The translations under genes were made by a program, and so were the position numbers. Shown here in pieces: positions 6,769 to 8,463 of a DNA stretch of 8,463 nt; the stretch's first letter is position 1, and each line of letters opens with the position of its first letter. The notes below the pieces were generated by a model. That model did no database searches, was not told the origin of the DNA, and worked only from the letters and a program-made list of their open reading frames with translations. Origin of the DNA: an uncultured Eubacteriales bacterium (GTDB lineage: Bacteria; Bacillota; Clostridia; Christensenellales; Borkfalkiaceae); the NCBI GenBank assembly GCA_902766475.1, contig CACXDQ010000054.1:1-8463 (forward strand). The letters run 5' to 3'.

Positions 6769-6783
6769 TCAACAAAATGTTTA
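6769..6783. repeat. Palindromic site 2 (TCAACA-AAA-TGTTTA), one mismatch
   Basis: This site has the same half-site layout as sites 1 and 3, with one base changed in the right half (TGTTTA for TGTTGA). It begins 20 bp before site 3, about two turns of the helix, so bound dimers would lie on nearly the same face. The surrounding bases also match (CAAAT before the left half), suggesting local duplication of an operator. Confidence 0.5.
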
Positions 6784-6788
6784 CCAAA

Positions 6789-6803
6789 TCAACAGATTGT
6801 TGA
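6789..6803. repeat. Palindromic site 3 (TCAACA-GAT-TGTTGA)
   Basis: This is a perfect 15-bp inverted repeat with half sites identical to those of site 1. It ends 21 bp before the -35 box of the second putative promoter (6825-6853), a position suited to activation or to repression with site 2. Binding by the XRE protein is inferred. Confidence 0.6.
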
Positions 6804-6824
6804 GTCGTTCGAGCGGATAAATCG

Positions 6825-6853
6825 TTGTTTTTGCCTTGAAATTGTGCTAAAAT
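6825..6853 (+). promoter_or_regulatory. Possible promoter P2 with extended -10, nearest to the XRE gene
   Basis: TTGTTT (6825-6830, a weak -35), a 17-base spacer and TAAAAT (6848-6853) are preceded by an extended -10 TGC (6845-6847). Transcription would start near 6860 and give a leader of about 63 bases. The weak -35 with palindromes just upstream is compatible with an activated promoter. Confidence 0.5.
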
Positions 6854-6898
6854 TTAAACCGAAGTAAATTGGGGACCAAGCACGAAAGCGGTTGATCC

Positions 6899-6919
6899 TA
6901 CAGTATTAAAGGAGCTGTA
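6899..6919 (+). promoter_or_regulatory. Hairpin presenting the Shine-Dalgarno of the XRE gene
   Basis: TACAG (6899-6903) and CTGTA (6915-6919) can pair, leaving an 11-base loop that contains AAAGGAG (6908-6914), eight bases before the ATG at 6923. Just upstream, bases about 6873-6898 can form an imperfect GC-containing hairpin around a CACGAAAG loop. The structure may tune translation; no known riboswitch class is recognised. Confidence 0.4.
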
Positions 6920-6922
6920 CAA

Positions 6923-7765
6923 ATGATTTCGGAAAACATTAAGAATTTACGAAAGGAAAAAAATTTAACTCAAAAAGAAGTTGCGGATATGCTTCACGTA
7001 ACTTCGCAAGCCGTTTCGAGATGGGAAAACGGAGAAGTCGAGCCGTCTGTCGACACGATCAGCAACCTCGCAAAAATATTCGGCGTTACTACCGACGAGG
7101 TAATAGGCGGTCCGGATAAAAAGCCCAAGCCCGAAGTTGTTACCGAGGTAAAAGAAAAAATAATAGTAGAACAAGCAAAGCCCGTCCTCGCAATCTGCGA
7201 CAAATGCAAAAGACCTATTTATAAAAGCTCTGAGATCGTTTCTCAAACGCAGCATTTCGGACACTCTACGACAAAAACTTACATATGCACCGCTTGCGAC
7301 AAAAAGATAAAGGAACAACAGCATAAAGAAGCGGTATGGTACGGCGAATCACAGAGGAAAAAATCGTTTATCTTCGGCACGCTCATCGCCGCCGTCGTCC
7401 TTATCGCCTCGCTTATTCTCATGTGGAAAATGTCGTTTAAACCGCTCTACATAGTCGAAGCGGTGGTAATGCCGATATTGACGTTTACCTTTATCGGATG
7501 TCTGTTTTTGAGAAATAACTTTATAGAAGACTTGTTTATAAGCATAGCTTCGTGGAGCATACACTTCCCCGGGATATTATTCAGTTTCGATATAGGCGGT
7601 TTTATCTTTCTCATTGTCGCAAAAATAGCTTTTTGGATAATCGGTTGGATAATAAGCATTGCGGCACTGATATTCGCATTGATAGTTTGCTTGACGTTAA
7701 GCTTGTTCGTATATCCCTATGCGATAGTAAAGAATATCCGTTATCCCGAATTGACGGAAAACTGA
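6923..7765 (+). CDS. XRE-family HTH regulator with zinc ribbon and membrane segments
   Basis: This is a 280-residue protein. Residues 5-60 are an HTH_3/Cro-C1 DNA-binding domain, with the two-helix core at about 16-37 (TQKEVADML, then TSQAVSRWENG), typical of small Bacillota repressors. A lysine-rich linker leads to a zinc-ribbon-like pair, C92-x2-C95 and C122-x2-C125, probably binding one zinc ion. Hydrophobic segments follow at about 148-168, 176-196, 203-220 and 225-266, so the regulator is likely tethered to the membrane. AAAGGAG eight bases upstream supports the start. Three palindromes lie in its leader region, so it may regulate itself and the divergent hydrolase. The MBG-repeat gene begins 45 bp after its stop with no terminator between, suggesting cotranscription. 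Base composition is more AT-rich than the genes to its left. The DNA-binding part is certain; the signal, and whether the ribbon or the membrane part senses it, are not known. Confidence 0.88.
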   Translation: MISENIKNLRKEKNLTQKEVADMLHVTSQAVSRWENGEVEPSVDTISNLAKIFGVTTDEVIGGPDKKPKPEVVTEVKEKIIVEQAKPVLAICDKCKRPIYKSSEIVSQTQHFGHSTTKTYICTACDKKIKEQQHKEAVWYGESQRKKSFIFGTLIAAVVLIASLILMWKMSFKPLYIVEAVVMPILTFTFIGCLFLRNNFIEDLFISIASWSIHFPGILFSFDIGGFIFLIVAKIAFWIIGWIISIAALIFALIVCLTLSLFVYPYAIVKNIRYPELTEN

Positions 7766-7768
7766 AAA

Positions 7769-7794
7769 TTACAAAAACGGCGTTGCCGTTGTAA
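7769..7794 (+). other. Hairpin between XRE and MBG-repeat genes
   Basis: ACGGC (7777-7781) and GCCGT (7785-7789) pair over a three-base loop, and the outer TTACA and TGTAA can extend the stem past a small A bulge. No T run follows, so it is not a good terminator. It may instead mark an mRNA processing point or attenuate expression of the downstream gene. Confidence 0.35.
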
Positions 7795-7810
7795 ATAAAG
7801 GGAGGAATTT

Positions 7811-8463
7811 ATGAAAAAAATAATCATTATAGCTTCTGCTATCGCCGCAGTCGCCATACCGACGGCGATCGTCGTACCGATAGTTGTCGGCAACAGTTCG
7901 CCGAAAACGTTTACGGGCGTAACTTTCAGCGATATGGCGCTTACCTATGACGGAAGCGCACACGAGCTTATGCTTAGCGGAGAACTGCCTGACGGAGCTG
8001 ACGTCGTCTACGAAAACAACAGTGCGACCAACGTCGGCGTGTACGAGGCAAAAGCCACCGTTTCATTGAGCGGTTACGAAACTTTGACGCTCGGCGCAAC
8101 CCTCACGATAAACAAGGCGACCTACGATCTGTCGTCCGCTCATTGGGACTATGCCTTGCCGTTTGAATACGACGGACAAGAGCACTCCGTTTTCATTACC
8201 GGGCTGCCCGACGGCGTTACCGTCAAATCGTATTCCGCCAACGCATACACCGAAGTGGGCGGATATACCGCAAGCGCAGAACTTGCCTACGACACAGCTA
8301 ATTACAACGCCCCTTCCGTTGACGACCTCGAATGGGCGATCACGAAACCCAATTACGATATGTCGTCCGCCCGTTGGGAATACGATAAAGCGTTTACTTA
8401 CGACGGAAAAGAACATTCCGTTACCGTAACGGGGCTGCCCGACGGCGTTACCGTCAAATCGTA
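7811..8463 (+). CDS. Exported or membrane-anchored MBG-like repeat protein, 3' end cut by window edge
   Basis: The reading frame from ATG 7811 stays open for 217 codons to the window edge. GGGAGG (7800-7805) five bases upstream supports the start. Residues 1-27 (MKKII then a long hydrophobic run to VVG) are a signal peptide or N-terminal anchor; no clear cleavage site is seen. The rest consists of beta-rich repeats resembling MBG (Ig-like) domains of bacterial surface proteins. A diverged unit spans about 34-103 (LTYDGSAHEL, GELPDGADV, TNVGVYEAKATV), a full unit 105-181, and the third unit begins at 182 (YDMSSARWEYD...). Each unit carries YDG-x2-H-x6-7-LPDG and a GxYxAxA motif. Such repeats usually form stalks in adhesins or cell-wall proteins. 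Its place behind a membrane-linked XRE regulator suggests joint control. No catalytic domain or sorting signal is visible in the part present. Confidence 0.85.
   Translation, partial: MKKIIIIASAIAAVAIPTAIVVPIVVGNSSPKTFTGVTFSDMALTYDGSAHELMLSGELPDGADVVYENNSATNVGVYEAKATVSLSGYETLTLGATLTINKATYDLSSAHWDYALPFEYDGQEHSVFITGLPDGVTVKSYSANAYTEVGGYTASAELAYDTANYNAPSVDDLEWAITKPNYDMSSARWEYDKAFTYDGKEHSVTVTGLPDGVTVKS
8123..8463 (+). repeat. In-frame 231-bp tandem coding repeat (MBG-like units)
   Basis: Unit A begins at 8123 (YDLSSA) and unit B at 8354 (YDMSSA), a period of exactly 231 bp or 77 codons. The two units are diverged at many bases, but 8201-8232 and 8432-8463 are identical over 32 bases (coding GLPDGVTVKSY), and the match reaches the window edge. 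This suggests recent local recombination or gene conversion in the array, which probably continues beyond the window. Confidence 0.85.

Larger units (their letters stand above)
6536..6922. other. AT-rich 387-bp divergent intergenic regulatory region
   Basis: No credible gene is seen here. The stretch holds the hydrolase promoter (minus), a consensus promoter facing right, three palindromic TCAACA-N3-TGTTGA sites, a second possible rightward promoter, and a leader with a Shine-Dalgarno hairpin before the XRE gene. It is visibly richer in A and T than the flanking genes. The decamer TTTACCAAAT also occurs twice (6729-6738 and 6780-6789). A GTG-started open frame at 6658-6867 lacks a ribosome site and starts at about the predicted transcription start, so it is not called. 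Confidence 0.7.

Noticed and set aside
6658..6867. 69-codon GTG-started open frame in the intergenic region
   Set aside because: It begins at about the predicted P1 transcription start without a Shine-Dalgarno. Its composition follows the AT-rich DNA, and it covers the palindromes.
6860..6922. Possible known riboswitch (for example a mini-ykkC-like ACGR loop)
   Set aside because: Only one short ACGA-containing loop is present with a two-pair inner stem; the class needs two such hairpins. No other known riboswitch core could be recognised.
7769..7794. Hairpin as terminator of the XRE gene
   Set aside because: The stem is short and is followed by ATAAAGGGAGG rather than a T run; the next gene's ribosome site starts directly after.
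1..8463. CRISPR array, tRNA/rRNA genes, insertion sequence or prophage
   Set aside because: I saw no regularly spaced direct repeats, cloverleaf-like segments, transposase or phage motifs, or terminal inverted repeats. The only array is the coding MBG-like repeat.

Overview
The window looks like chromosome from a Bacillota (Clostridia-like, probably gut-type) bacterium. The evidence is AGGAG-type Shine-Dalgarno sites, sigma-A-like promoters, a lipoprotein signal, a SpoIIE/RsbU-type phosphatase, STAS and anti-sigma-type ATPase modules, and an XRE regulator with membrane segments. The genus cannot be told from the sequence alone.

Left part, minus strand (5487 down to 1): a strong sigma-A-like promoter (5459-5487) starts an apparent operon of four genes. 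In transcription order they are a secreted HAD-family phosphatase lipoprotein, a two-membrane-segment dCache-HAMP-PP2C (SpoIIE/RsbU-like) receptor phosphatase, a three-domain protein joining a STAS domain, an aminoglycoside-phosphotransferase-like kinase and an RsbW-type HATPase, and a PHP-domain phosphoesterase cut by the window edge. The last three overlap by 4 bp (ATGA) and 1 bp (TGATG), so they look translationally coupled. Together they read as a signalling pathway: an extracellular ligand is sensed by the Cache domain, the PP2C domain dephosphorylates the STAS domain, and the HATPase and/or kinase module opposes this. No sigma factor or other output protein lies in the window.

Middle, minus strand (6596 to 5520): a single-gene unit encoding an alpha/beta hydrolase with a cysteine in the nucleophile position. 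It has its own promoter and ends in a perfect 13-bp-stem terminator.

Right part, plus strand (6623 to the end): an AT-rich 387-bp intergenic region holds divergent promoters, a second putative promoter, and three copies of a 15-bp palindrome (TCAACA-N3-TGTTGA; one copy has a mismatch). It leads to an XRE-family regulator fused to a CxxC...CxxC zinc ribbon and several membrane segments. Next, 45 bp downstream, comes a secreted or membrane-anchored protein made of MBG-like repeats (77 aa / 231 bp period), which runs off the window.

The most interesting items are the STAS-kinase-HATPase fusion in its coupled operon and the palindrome cluster in front of the membrane-tethered XRE regulator.
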